A DNA stretch of 40,258 bases, from NCBI GenBank assembly GCA_964646605.1, contig CAZYEX010000027.1, forward strand, positions 1 to 40,258. Direction: 5' to 3'. A model generated the notes under the pieces. The model saw nothing but the letters and a program-made list of their open reading frames with translations, made no database searches and was not told the origin of the DNA. Origin of the DNA: SBAX01 sp964646605. Its GTDB lineage: Bacteria > Planctomycetota > Phycisphaerae > UBA1845. A program made the position numbers and the translations under genes. Below, one piece after another: positions 34,306-40,258 of this stretch. The first letter of the stretch is position 1; the number at the start of each line of letters is the position of its first letter.

Positions 34306-35091
34306 TCAGGGTCCCTTTCGCCCGCGCCATCGCGCTACGAAACTCGCGTAATCCTCCGGCGTATCAATCCCCACCGAGCGTTGTTCGACGATCACCACGG
34401 CCATCTGCAAACCGCCGTGCAACCAGCGAAGCTGTTCCAGCGATTCGGACTTCTCCAAGACCGCGACCGGCATTACGCCGCCGCAAATGCGCCGCAGTAC
34501 CGGTCGGCGAAACGCGTACACGCCCATGTGCAGCAGCCAGCGCGAAGGGCGATCGATCTTTCCACCGCTGTCTCGCGGGTAGGGTATCACGCTCCGCGAA
34601 AAGTATAAAGCCCGCCCTCGCCCATCGGCCACTACTTTTACGCAGCTGGGGTCCAGCGGCGACCCCGGCCCCTCGCGCGGACCGGCGTCGTCGAACGCCG
34701 CCGCAGCCGTGCCGATCGACACCTCCTCTGTGAGATCCTTCATTCGCACAACCAGCCGGTCAAGGACCGTCGGATGAATCTCGGGCTCGTCGCCTTGCAC
34801 ATTCAACACCAGATCGTCGTCGGAAAGGGCCAGCGACTCGGCGACTTCGGCCACCCGATCCGTGCCCGAGGGATGGTCGGTTCGCGTCATCCGCACTTCG
34901 CCGCCGAAGGACTTCACAGCCGACGCGATCCGCTCGTCGTCGGTGGCCACGATCACACGGTCGATCCGATCGCATTCTCGGACCCGCTCGTACACGTGCT
35001 GGACGAGGAACCTGCCCGTCTCCTTGGCCAGGGGCTTACCCGGAAACCGCACCGCCCCGAACCGCGCCGGAATGACCGCCACCGTGGTCAT
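34306..35091 (-). CDS. kdsB: 3-deoxy-manno-octulosonate cytidylyltransferase (CMP-Kdo synthetase)
   Basis: 261 residues. It opens with VAVIPARFGAVRFPGKPLA, the nucleotide-binding signature, followed by RVIVATDDERI, TRTDHPSGTDRVAE, LVLNVQGDEPEI and the C-terminal EQLRWLHGGL with VGIDTPEDY, all typical of KdsB. It activates Kdo with CTP for lipid A-core assembly, implying a Kdo-containing outer membrane. GGAGGC lies seven bases before the ATG at 35091; a longer frame to 35121 lacks support. It heads a leftward operon: kdsB, pyrG, OLD-like ATPase, D12 methylase. Confidence 0.93.
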   Translation of the reverse strand: MTTVAVIPARFGAVRFPGKPLAKETGRFLVQHVYERVRECDRIDRVIVATDDERIASAVKSFGGEVRMTRTDHPSGTDRVAEVAESLALSDDDLVLNVQGDEPEIHPTVLDRLVVRMKDLTEEVSIGTAAAAFDDAGPREGPGSPLDPSCVKVVADGRGRALYFSRSVIPYPRDSGGKIDRPSRWLLHMGVYAFRRPVLRRICGGVMPVAVLEKSESLEQLRWLHGGLQMAVVIVEQRSVGIDTPEDYASFVARWRGRKGP

Positions 35092-35173
35092 GCCGCCTCC
35101 GAAGCGAGAATGTAGCGCCACCCCTCGTGGGTGGCGCGCTTCCGACCTGCGTTGGAAAGCGAGCGGACACGGG

Positions 35174-35272
35174 GAAGTTCGAAGTTCAAAGTTCGAAGTT
35201 CAAAAACGCGGACGTTTCCTACGGCGGTATCCCGCCGGTCTTCGAACTTTGAACTTTGAACTTTGAACTTTC
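35174..35272. repeat. GTTCGAA/GTTCAAA foldback repeat
   Basis: The left arm (35174-35204) repeats GAAGTTC and AAAGTTC units; the right arm (35240-35272) is the inverse with GAACTTT units. The two arms can pair over about 30 bases around a loop that contains its own hairpin (GGCGG-TAT-CCCGCC). The left arm is the same sequence as in alaS (10390-10420) except for one base. Confidence 0.85.
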
Positions 35273-35449
35273 GGACGGAGTCGAGATGAGAGCACCGGGT
35301 ACGAAAAGCCACGGCACCTTGTCGCGGTTTGCGATGCACGGGCCAAAGCTACCCTAGCGAACGAACGTTGTCAACCAGTCATGTTCGACCGCTGCCAAGA
35401 TTGGGAAAGGGATGGAACGAGGCAGGGTCCGACGCGGCGGCGGGTCGAG

Positions 35450-35478
35450 TTGGTCGACCAACGTCTCGATGATAGAAT
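35450..35478 (+). promoter_or_regulatory. Candidate promoter of ahcY
   Basis: TTGGTC (35450-35455), a 17-base spacer and TAGAAT (35473-35478), 73 bases before the ahcY start. Spacing is ideal and the -10 is good. I looked for an S-adenosylhomocysteine riboswitch in 35340-35551 and saw no match to its conserved core. Confidence 0.35.
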
Positions 35479-35551
35479 GATGCGGCGTGAGTACCGCCCC
35501 TGGTTAGCGGCCCCAGATGGCCGCGGATTCATGGAAGCCCCGGAGATGAGG

Positions 35552-36982
35552 ATGACGACGACCCTGACGGAAGATTTCAAGGTAGCCGACCTGGCCCAGG
35601 CCGAATTCGGGCGCAAGGAGATCATCCTCGCCGAGCATGAGATGCCCGGGCTGATGGCCATCCGCGAGGAGTACGGAGCGAGGAAGCCCCTCGTCGGGGC
35701 GCGGATCGCCGGCTCCTTGCACATGACCATCCAGACCGCGGTGCTCATCGAAACGCTGGCTGACCTGGGGGCCGACGTCCGTTGGTGTAGCTGCAATATT
35801 TTCAGCACCCAGGACCACGCCGCCGCCGCCATCGCCAAAGCCGGCACGCCCGTTTTCGCCTGGAAGGGCGAAACGCTCGAAGAGTATTGGTGGTGTACCG
35901 ACCAGACCCTCAAGTTCCCCGAAGGCGGACCTACCCTGCTGGTGGACGACGGCGGCGACGCGACGATGCTCATCCACATGGGCTATGAAGCCGAGCAGGC
36001 CTTCGCCAAGAACGGCAAGCTCCCCAACCCCGACGAGGCCGACAATGAGGAGCTGGCTATTATCCTCGGCGTGATCCGCGACGAACTGCAACGCGACCCG
36101 CAGCGCTGGCAGCGCATGGTCAAGGACATCGTCGGGGTCAGCGAGGAAACGACGACCGGCGTCAAGCGCCTCTATCAGCGACAAGACGCGGGCAAGCTGC
36201 TCTTCCCCGCTATCAACGTCAACGACAGCGTGACCAAGAGCAAGTTCGACAACATCTACGGATGCAGGCATTCGCTGGTGGACGCGATCAATCGCGCCAC
36301 GGACGTGATGCTCTCCGGCAAGGTCGCGGTGGTCTGCGGCTACGGCGACGTGGGCAAGGGCTGCGTCCAGAGCCTCCGCGGGCAGGGGTGCCGCGTGATT
36401 GTCACTGAAATCGATCCCATCTGCGCCCTTCAGGCCGCCATGGAAGGCTACCAGGTGCTCACGCTCGAAGACGTCGTCGGAACCGCAGACCTCTTCGTCA
36501 CCACCACGGGCAACAAGGGCATCATCCTCGCCGAGCACATGAAGCGGATGAAGAACCAGGCCATCGTCTGCAACATCGGGCACTTCGACAACGAGATCGA
36601 CATGGCCGGCCTCAAGAAAATCCCCGGCGTCAAAAAAGAGAACATCAAGCCGCAGGTCGATAAGTGGACCTTCCCCGACGGCCATTGCATCCTCGTCCTC
36701 GCCGAGGGGCGGCTGGTCAACCTCGGCTGCGCCACCGGCCACCCCAGCTTTGTGATGAGCAACAGCTTCTCCAACCAGGTCATCGCCCAGGTCGAACTGT
36801 GGCAGAATCACGCCAGCTACGAGAGGAAAGTCTATACCCTCCCCAAACACCTGGACGAGAAGGTCGCCCGCCTGCACCTCGCCCAACTCGGCGTCAAACT
36901 CACCCGCCTCCGCCCCGACCAGGCGGACTACATCGGCGTGGCGCCCGACGGACCGTATAAGGCGGAGCATTACAGGTACTAG
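35552..36982 (+). CDS. ahcY: Adenosylhomocysteinase
   Basis: A 476-residue enzyme hydrolysing S-adenosylhomocysteine to adenosine and homocysteine. Recognised blocks: VADLAQAEFGRKEIILAEHE, GARIAGSLHMTIQTAVLIET, WCSCNIFSTQDHAAAA, the NAD site VAVVCGYGDVGKGCVQSLRG, CNIGHFDNEIDM and NSFSNQVIAQVELW. The C-terminus ends GPYKAEHYRY, with the Lys and Tyr that close over NAD. ATG at 35552 has GGAG six bases upstream; in-frame ATGs at 35546 and 35531 are alternatives. A diverged, frameshifted copy of its 3' end lies 0.8 kb downstream. Confidence 0.95.
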   Translation: MTTTLTEDFKVADLAQAEFGRKEIILAEHEMPGLMAIREEYGARKPLVGARIAGSLHMTIQTAVLIETLADLGADVRWCSCNIFSTQDHAAAAIAKAGTPVFAWKGETLEEYWWCTDQTLKFPEGGPTLLVDDGGDATMLIHMGYEAEQAFAKNGKLPNPDEADNEELAIILGVIRDELQRDPQRWQRMVKDIVGVSEETTTGVKRLYQRQDAGKLLFPAINVNDSVTKSKFDNIYGCRHSLVDAINRATDVMLSGKVAVVCGYGDVGKGCVQSLRGQGCRVIVTEIDPICALQAAMEGYQVLTLEDVVGTADLFVTTTGNKGIILAEHMKRMKNQAIVCNIGHFDNEIDMAGLKKIPGVKKENIKPQVDKWTFPDGHCILVLAEGRLVNLGCATGHPSFVMSNSFSNQVIAQVELWQNHASYERKVYTLPKHLDEKVARLHLAQLGVKLTRLRPDQADYIGVAPDGPYKAEHYRY

Positions 36983-37014
36983 AATCGAACGGTCGATCGA
37001 CGTGACGGACGGCA

Positions 37015-37335
37015 ATGGTTGCGATGACTCACATCCAGGAATTCGCTGACCGTGTCGCCAGGCGATTCGGTCCGGAACGGATCATTCTGTTTGGATCGCA
37101 TGCCACGGGGACCGCGCAGGACGACTCCGATGTAGACCTTCTGGTTGTCATGCCCGACGGCGGGGATCCGTTGGGGGCAGCCGCGGAGATCTGTCGGCAA
37201 ATTCCAGCGGCTTTTCCGATCGAAGTCATCGTGCGCGATCCGCATGATCTACAACGGCGTTTGGCCCAGCAGGATTGGTTTCTCATCGAGATCATGAAAA
37301 CGTGCAAGGTCCTCCATGCACCCGCTCACGACTGA
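37015..37335 (+). CDS. Minimal nucleotidyltransferase (MNT) domain protein, antitoxin-like
   Basis: 106 residues with the polymerase-beta-type signature GSHATGTAQDDSDVDLLVV (GSx10DxD): the two Asp bind metal. A third acidic residue may be the Glu in FPIEVIV. MNT proteins paired with HEPN proteins act as toxin-antitoxin systems in which the MNT can AMPylate and silence the HEPN RNase. It overlaps the HEPN gene by 20 bases. Two in-frame ATGs (37015, 37024) are possible; the ribosome site is weak. Starts 32 bases after ahcY, so it may be read from the ahcY promoter. Confidence 0.85.
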   Translation: MVAMTHIQEFADRVARRFGPERIILFGSHATGTAQDDSDVDLLVVMPDGGDPLGAAAEICRQIPAAFPIEVIVRDPHDLQRRLAQQDWFLIEIMKTCKVLHAPAHD

Positions 37336-37705
37336 ATGGATCGCCAAGGCCGAAGAGGATCTCGCCGTGGCCCGTCGGGAGGCGGCGCGAACCGAAGAAC
37401 CGGCGTTCAATGCCGTCTGCTTCCATGCCCAAAAGGCGGCGGAGAAGTTCATCGAGGCCGTTCTTCAGCAACGCGGAGAACCTGTCCCGCGTGTCCATAA
37501 TCTGCCGGTCCTGGCCAAGTTGGTTGAGCCCGGCGGCGACGCCTTCGATCCGCTTCGGGGAGCGCTTGCCGCTCTTTCGCAATTGTCCGTCACAGCGAGG
37601 TACCCAGGGTACTTTGCGAACAAGAGAGCGGCGGTCGAAGCGTTGGGGACCGCGGAACGGGTACGAACCGTTTGCCGCGGTCTGCTGAACCTCCCTTTGA
37701 CCTGA
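37316..37705 (+). CDS. HEPN domain protein, toxin-like partner of the MNT
   Basis: 129 residues, all helical: TEWIAKAEEDLAVARREAAR, NAVCFHAQKAAEKFIEAVLQ, PRVHNLPVLAKLV and ARYPGYFANKRAAVEA. These match the PF05168-type HEPN domain. A clear catalytic Rx4-6H motif of active HEPN RNases is not evident to me; the R-x-H in PRVHNL is the common family motif instead, so RNase activity is uncertain. The gene overlaps its MNT partner by 20 bases, implying coupled translation. Confidence 0.85.
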   Translation: MHPLTTEWIAKAEEDLAVARREAARTEEPAFNAVCFHAQKAAEKFIEAVLQQRGEPVPRVHNLPVLAKLVEPGGDAFDPLRGALAALSQLSVTARYPGYFANKRAAVEALGTAERVRTVCRGLLNLPLT

Positions 37706-37766
37706 GTGCCGCGTGTCGTACGGTTCACTGGGCTGGGGGTGTGCCGGCGTGGTTTGCGGTCGCTCG

Positions 37767-37833
37767 CTGGACGGCGAGGCTCACATCGGCGTGGCGCCGG
37801 ATGGACCGTACAAACCCGACCAGTTACCGGTAT
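37767..37833 (+). pseudogene. Frameshifted relic of an ahcY 3' end
   Basis: The stretch encodes AHIGVAPDGPYKPD and then, after a one-base slip, HYRY; intact ahcY here ends DYIGVAPDGPYKAEHYRY. Over 31 bases the DNA matches at 28 positions. The KPDHYRY ending is actually the commoner AhcY ending, so this relic may come from another allele rather than a copy of the local gene. The rest of 37706-38039 holds a REP-like unit (37847-37877) and nothing else I can identify. Confidence 0.65.
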
Positions 37834-37846
37834 CGATCCGCTATGC

Positions 37847-37877
37847 TCAGAGCCGCCGGCGCAAACCCGCGGACAGC
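37847..37877 (-). repeat. REP-like palindrome next to the ahcY relic
   Basis: Reverse-strand copy of the family: read leftward it is GCTGTCCGCGGGTTTGCGCC followed by GGCGGCTCTGA, nearly the unit at 589-616. It begins 13 bases after the ahcY relic. Confidence 0.6.
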
Positions 37878-38039
37878 CGTTCGCCCCTCACACGGGTTCC
37901 GGGGTTCCGTGACCGCACCAAATCTGTGCCCGTCAAAACAACTTTGGACATCGCCCTATTGCCAACGACAGGCGAATCGCGGTAGCATCGTCTCCTACAA
38001 AGGTAGTAGTTCAGACCCAAGCGGAGCAAGGAGAACCTC

Positions 38040-39149
38040 ATGCCCCCATGCAAACCGATGTGCGCCGTTTTGTATTGCGTGATGCTCGCGACCACGGCTC
38101 CTGCATTGGCCGAGGAGTTCGACGCGATCAAGAAGGACGTTCAGGCCGCCCTCGAGGATGATCGCGCCAGCGCCGAAGAGTTTGGCAAGCTCAAGCCTCG
38201 ACTGCTCGCCTTCCTCGACGCCGATCCCGGACCAGGACCCAAGGCCGATGCCCTGCGGGCCTTGTTCGCGCTCGCCCGCGCCGCCCAAGGAAATGACGCC
38301 GTGGCCACGGAAAACGACGTGGTCCGCCGTATCGCAGCCGCAAAGTTCGACGCCAAGGAACTCTCCGACGACGCTTGGTCCTCGGTCTTCGGCGCACTCC
38401 GGGCCCTGGGCGAACCCAGTCCCGACCTCGACCGCGACGCGTCGCTGCGAAGCCTCGCCCACCTCGACGCCGTGGACAAAGCCGCCACCACGACGCGAAT
38501 GAAGACGCTGGTTCTGGCCGCCAAACTCCGCGCCGCGCTCATGGTCGACCGCGTCGCCGGCGGGCTTCCCAAGGACGAGCGCGACGCCGTCCTCGGGGCC
38601 GTGCAGCGAGCGCCCAAGGATTACCTCGCCGTCCCCGTGGAAGGGCAAACGACGTTCGAGGCGTTCGTCCGCCCCGCGAAGTTCGAGCTTGAGAACCTCT
38701 ACCCCGGCCGATCCGCCCCCGACATCGTCGGCATCGACCTCGAAGAGAAACCGTTCAAGCTCTCCGAGTTTCGCGGGAAGACCGTCGTCCTCATCGCCTG
38801 GGCCACATGGTGTCCCGACTGCATGAACGCCATCCCCGGCGAAAAAGCCGTCTTCGACAAGTTCAAGGACAAGTCCGTCGTCTTCCTCGGCATCAACGGC
38901 GACGAGGATCGCACGCCCGCCCTCGCCGCCCAGAGGCAGCGACCCATTCCCTGGCGCTCCTTCTGGGGTCGTTGGTCCGGGGCCGACGGGAAGAAATCCC
39001 TCATCGTCGACGATTGGAACGTCCGCACGTGGCCGAGTTACTACGTAATCGACCCGCAGGGCGTGATCCGATTCAAACACTGCTGGGATTTGGACATGAC
39101 CCAACTGGAACTCGCCATCCACGCGGCAATGGCCGGCTCGGGACCGTAA
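38040..39149 (+). CDS. Exported TlpA-like thioredoxin-fold protein
   Basis: A 369-residue protein with a signal peptide (MCAVLYCVMLATTAPALAEE), a long helical domain (residues about 25-230, Ala/Lys/Asp-rich) with no recognised family, and a C-terminal redoxin domain: LYPGRSAPDIVGIDLEEKPF, LSEFRGKTVVLIAWATWCPD, where WCPDC is the CxxC site, and TWPSYYVIDPQGVI containing the cis-Pro. It should work as a thiol-disulfide oxidoreductase in the periplasm. AAGGAG precedes the ATG by six bases. The large N-terminal domain is typical of planctomycete TlpA variants. Confidence 0.88.
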   Translation: MPPCKPMCAVLYCVMLATTAPALAEEFDAIKKDVQAALEDDRASAEEFGKLKPRLLAFLDADPGPGPKADALRALFALARAAQGNDAVATENDVVRRIAAAKFDAKELSDDAWSSVFGALRALGEPSPDLDRDASLRSLAHLDAVDKAATTTRMKTLVLAAKLRAALMVDRVAGGLPKDERDAVLGAVQRAPKDYLAVPVEGQTTFEAFVRPAKFELENLYPGRSAPDIVGIDLEEKPFKLSEFRGKTVVLIAWATWCPDCMNAIPGEKAVFDKFKDKSVVFLGINGDEDRTPALAAQRQRPIPWRSFWGRWSGADGKKSLIVDDWNVRTWPSYYVIDPQGVIRFKHCWDLDMTQLELAIHAAMAGSGP

Positions 39150-39165
39150 CGTTCTCGCGAACCAG

Positions 39166-39181
39166 TATATTGCCCGGCAAT
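39166..39181 (+). promoter_or_regulatory. Candidate operator overlapping a -10 box
   Basis: The perfect palindrome ATTGC-CCG-GCAAT (39169-39181) overlaps TATATT (39166-39171), a good -10 box 33 bases before the S24 repressor ATG. A repressor dimer here would block its own promoter. No clear -35 is present. Confidence 0.4.
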
Positions 39182-39204
39182 CTCAAATCGGGTACCTTCC
39201 CGCA

Positions 39205-39867
39205 ATGTCCACCGCCGGCCGGAAGATCCAACGACGGACCAAGGAAACCATCGGCGATCGTATTCGTCGGCGGCGAAAGGAACTCACCCTCACCCAGGCC
39301 CAGCTCGCCGCGACCGCCAGTGTGAACCAAGGCTACATCTCCGAAATCGAGCGGAACCTCGTGCAGCCCCGCCGTCGCACGCTCGATGCCCTGGCCGTCG
39401 CCCTCAATCTCCCGCACGGCGTGCTCGTCGGCGGCGGGACCGATCACGACAACCCCCAGCCCCTCGAAACGCGCCAACTGCCGCTCTTCGGGAGAATCCC
39501 CGCCGGCCCGCCCTCGCAATCGCAGGAGCAACTGGAGATGTTCCCCGTTCTGCGCCATCAATGGTCGGCGGATTTTTTCTGCCTTCGACTTTCCTACGAC
39601 AGCATGGAGCCCACGCTCAAACCCGGTGACATCGTGCTCGTCCACTATCGCCCGGACGTGGAGCCCGAGCACGTGCAGGGAAGAGTCTGCGCCTGCCTGT
39701 TGGAAGGTGAACCGACCCTCAAGCGCGTCTTCGTCGAATGGCGGGACGGCGAGCGCTTCGTCATCCTCCGCGGCGACAACCCCCGCGTAGCCCCGATACT
39801 CCTTGACGCCGCCCGCGACTTTTCCATTCAAGGAATCGTGATGCGCCTGGTGAGTCGGGAGTTGTAG
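39205..39867 (+). CDS. LexA/CI-like repressor (Xre HTH plus S24 autopeptidase)
   Basis: 220 residues. Residues about 15-75 form a Cro/CI helix-turn-helix: IGDRIRRRRKELTLTQAQLA, NQGYISEIERN. A linker holds the presumed cleavage site Ala-Gly in GRIPAGPP. The S24 peptidase domain follows, with nucleophile Ser in YDSMEPTLKPGDIVLV and general-base Lys in PTLKRVFVE. Such proteins cleave themselves after DNA damage, releasing their operators; targets are often prophage or mobile-element genes. No prophage genes are in view, though the window ends 390 bases later. There is no Shine-Dalgarno site. Confidence 0.9.
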   Translation: MSTAGRKIQRRTKETIGDRIRRRRKELTLTQAQLAATASVNQGYISEIERNLVQPRRRTLDALAVALNLPHGVLVGGGTDHDNPQPLETRQLPLFGRIPAGPPSQSQEQLEMFPVLRHQWSADFFCLRLSYDSMEPTLKPGDIVLVHYRPDVEPEHVQGRVCACLLEGEPTLKRVFVEWRDGERFVILRGDNPRVAPILLDAARDFSIQGIVMRLVSREL

Positions 39868-40008
39868 ATGTGTCCGCGCGTATCCGGAGTTCCTTGAGCT
39901 GCTTCGTCGGCATGGAATCCAGTTTGAGGAGAGCGCGGACTCCCAATGATGCTCGTCCGCCCTCCGGGCGGAGAGGTACAAGAAGGAACCCGATTCCAGG
40001 GATTGAAA

Positions 40009-40258
40009 TCTTGCTGTTACCCACATCTTTGATAGCGTCCCGTTAGGGACGCGCGACAATAGCCCAGCGTTTCAACGTTGGGAAAACGGATCGTCCTACA
40101 TCCCGAGTCCCGGAGGGACGACTGAAACGCTCAACCGTCCCTCCGGGACTTGGTTTGAACCCACTCGCCTCCCCCAGCCATGAATGGCTGGGCTATTTTC
40201 AGTGTGTCCCGCCGGGACACCATCACGCACGACCGCAAAAATGTGGGTAACAGCAAGA
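40009..40258. repeat. Palindrome-rich block bounded by an inverted repeat
   Basis: TCTTGCTGTTACCCACAT at 40009-40026 is exactly inverted at 40241-40258; the pairing extends to about 23 bases with one mismatch. Between the arms are five or six hairpins: GCGTCCC-GTTA-GGGACGC, CCCAGCGTTTCAACGTTGGG, GTCCCGGAGGGAC paired with GTCCCTCCGGGAC, CAGCCATGAATGGCTG and GTGTCCCGCCGGGACAC. There is no gene in 39868-40258. The window ends on the last base of the right arm, so the element may continue. Confidence 0.8.

Noticed and set aside
35340..35551. Possible S-adenosylhomocysteine riboswitch before ahcY
   Set aside because: The conserved core sequence and pairing of that riboswitch could not be found.
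35504..37015. 503-codon leftward ORF across ahcY
   Set aside because: Antisense shadow of a conserved housekeeping gene.

Overview
The window looks like a GC-rich (about 60% or more by eye) chromosomal segment of a planctomycete, most likely Phycisphaerae-like or an uncultured relative. The clues are a secreted protein ending in a calcium-loop tail of the DFDGDVDGDN..LFDCLTGP type, a second exported protein with a 'DCNLNGILDAADI..DSDGSGIPDEC' motif, a futalosine-pathway MqnD, KdsB (Kdo-containing LPS), HTH_17-receiver fusions, and dense palindromic intergenic repeats of the kind common in these genomes. No rRNA, tRNA or CRISPR array was found.

Layout. 1-630: start of a leftward gene, then clustered palindromic repeats. 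630-3060: SEC-C protein, an MgtE-like Mg transporter, MqnD. 3060-6850: a scarred accessory region with a kinase-tail relic, the N-terminus of a Type IIG restriction-modification enzyme cut off before its nuclease residues, an intact TcmP/DUF5131 ('three-Cys-motif') pair, two unequal copies of a Type IIG C-terminal tail, and a REP-associated HUH transposase between them with REP palindromes on both sides. 6850-11210: lipoprotein, alaS (swollen by in-frame repeat insertions) and a 59-residue protein. 11330-19400: HTH-receiver regulator, methyltransferase, and two large exported proteins (beta-helix; FG-GAP) in divergent orientation. 19500-24660: malic enzyme, CDF transporter, DUF1428, and an ATGA-overlapped three-gene operon (TIGR04255, unknown, DUF7689-like). 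25150-29360: YdeP-type molybdopterin oxidoreductase, a small exported protein, an HDOD-GGDEF diguanylate cyclase. 29620-35090: a leftward operon kdsB-pyrG-OLD-like ATPase-D12 adenine methylase. 35550-37710: ahcY, then an MNT-HEPN pair followed by a frameshifted relic of an ahcY 3' end. 38040-40258: TlpA-like thioredoxin, an S24 autocleaving repressor with a candidate operator, and a palindrome-rich block bounded by an inverted repeat.

How the parts work together. Several links are ordinary: PyrG makes the CTP that KdsB spends, and AhcY serves the methylation cycle. The accessory genes are mostly genome-defence or conflict types (Type IIG remnants, TcmP/DUF5131, OLD-like ATPase plus adenine methylase, MNT/HEPN, S24 repressor). 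The most interesting signals are: (1) a transposase bounded by its presumed REP elements inside a ruined restriction locus; (2) two places where a divergent copy of a gene's 3' end, next to a REP, lies beyond an inserted cassette; (3) an OLD-like TOPRIM ATPase paired with a D12 methylase in a housekeeping operon; (4) the three-gene operon of unknown function; and (5) the same 31-base repeat, differing at one base, in the alaS reading frame and in an intergenic foldback 25 kb away.
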